From positions 248,001 through 312,000 of the forward strand of contig NZ_SMFL01000001.1 in NCBI RefSeq assembly GCF_004349265.1: DNA of 64,000 bases. The letters run 5' to 3'. This DNA is from Dyadobacter psychrotolerans (GTDB lineage Bacteria; Bacteroidota; Bacteroidia; Cytophagales; Spirosomataceae). Positions 63,949 through 64,000 of the stretch are shown in pieces (the stretch's first letter is position 1; every line of letters starts with the position of its first letter). Under the pieces are notes generated by a model, which was not told where the DNA came from, searched no databases, and saw only the letters and a program-made list of their open reading frames with translations. Made by a program: the position numbers and the translations under genes.

Positions 63949-64000
63949 ATAGCTTTGCCAAAAAAGCAGTTTATTATCTTCCAACCGACATTCTATTTAA

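Overview
The window looks like chromosomal DNA of a member of the Bacteroidota, most likely order Cytophagales and close to Dyadobacter or its relatives; the genus is an inference from gene content, not a database match. Supporting signs are a SusC/SusD pair with its own ECF sigma factor and FecR-type anti-sigma factor, bacillithiol synthesis (BshA), a Nudix-type arabinose regulator, a CarB without the C-terminal regulatory domain, and several upstream regions carrying the Bacteroidota -7 element TAnnTTTG instead of an E. coli-type promoter. Purine-rich ribosome binding sites are mostly weak, as usual in this phylum. No tRNA, rRNA, CRISPR array, prophage or complete insertion sequence was recognised.

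Layout. 1-1.9 kb: a two-component cluster (end of a histidine kinase, a receiver-kinase hybrid, a lone receiver). 2.1-2.6 kb: two very small genes. 2.6-8.1 kb, minus strand: arabinose catabolism araD-araA-araB with a Nudix-fold regulator and a 2H phosphoesterase upstream. 8.2-20 kb, plus strand: a SusCD-type uptake locus with no glycosidase but with two metallophosphoesterases, an endonuclease/exonuclease/phosphatase-fold enzyme and an SGNH hydrolase around sigma, anti-sigma, SusC and SusD; this is the most unusual block and suggests use of a phosphoester substrate. 20-38.8 kb: housekeeping and stress genes (SDR, MtgA, CCA-adding enzyme, truncated haemoglobin with AMP nucleosidase, YceI with MarR, Maf, a GH13 enzyme, an SMP-30 lactonase, thiolase, an MFS symporter, RidA, GNAT) mixed with small membrane or secreted proteins.

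38.9-45.7 kb: a thiamine operon, TPP riboswitch then thiS-thiC-thiE/tenI-thiE-thiG-thiH-thiF, closed by a strong terminator. The 4-methyl-5-thiazole phosphate branch is complete in outline, while the HMP kinase ThiD is not here. 45.7-51 kb: a GH39 enzyme, a TauE/SafE exporter whose promoter is overlapped by a 27-bp near-perfect palindrome, and complex I genes nuoA, nuoB and nuoC interrupted by an opposite-strand outer-membrane gene and not followed by nuoD. 51-64 kb: a cysteine-free thioredoxin-fold protein, a BamA/TamA-like outer-membrane protein, an Rpn-type nuclease, carB, a type II NADH dehydrogenase with bshA, a UbiA prenyltransferase and a secreted TapB-like protein.

Intergenic DNA is rich in structure: about ten terminator-like hairpins, one imperfectly palindromic element of about 190 bp after maf, two REP-like double hairpins (between the two thiE genes and after carB), and a 17-bp perfect inverted repeat in the divergent region at 8.2 kb. 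At least two credible genes of 48 codons (2457-2603 and 24971-25117) are short enough to be missed by ordinary length cut-offs.
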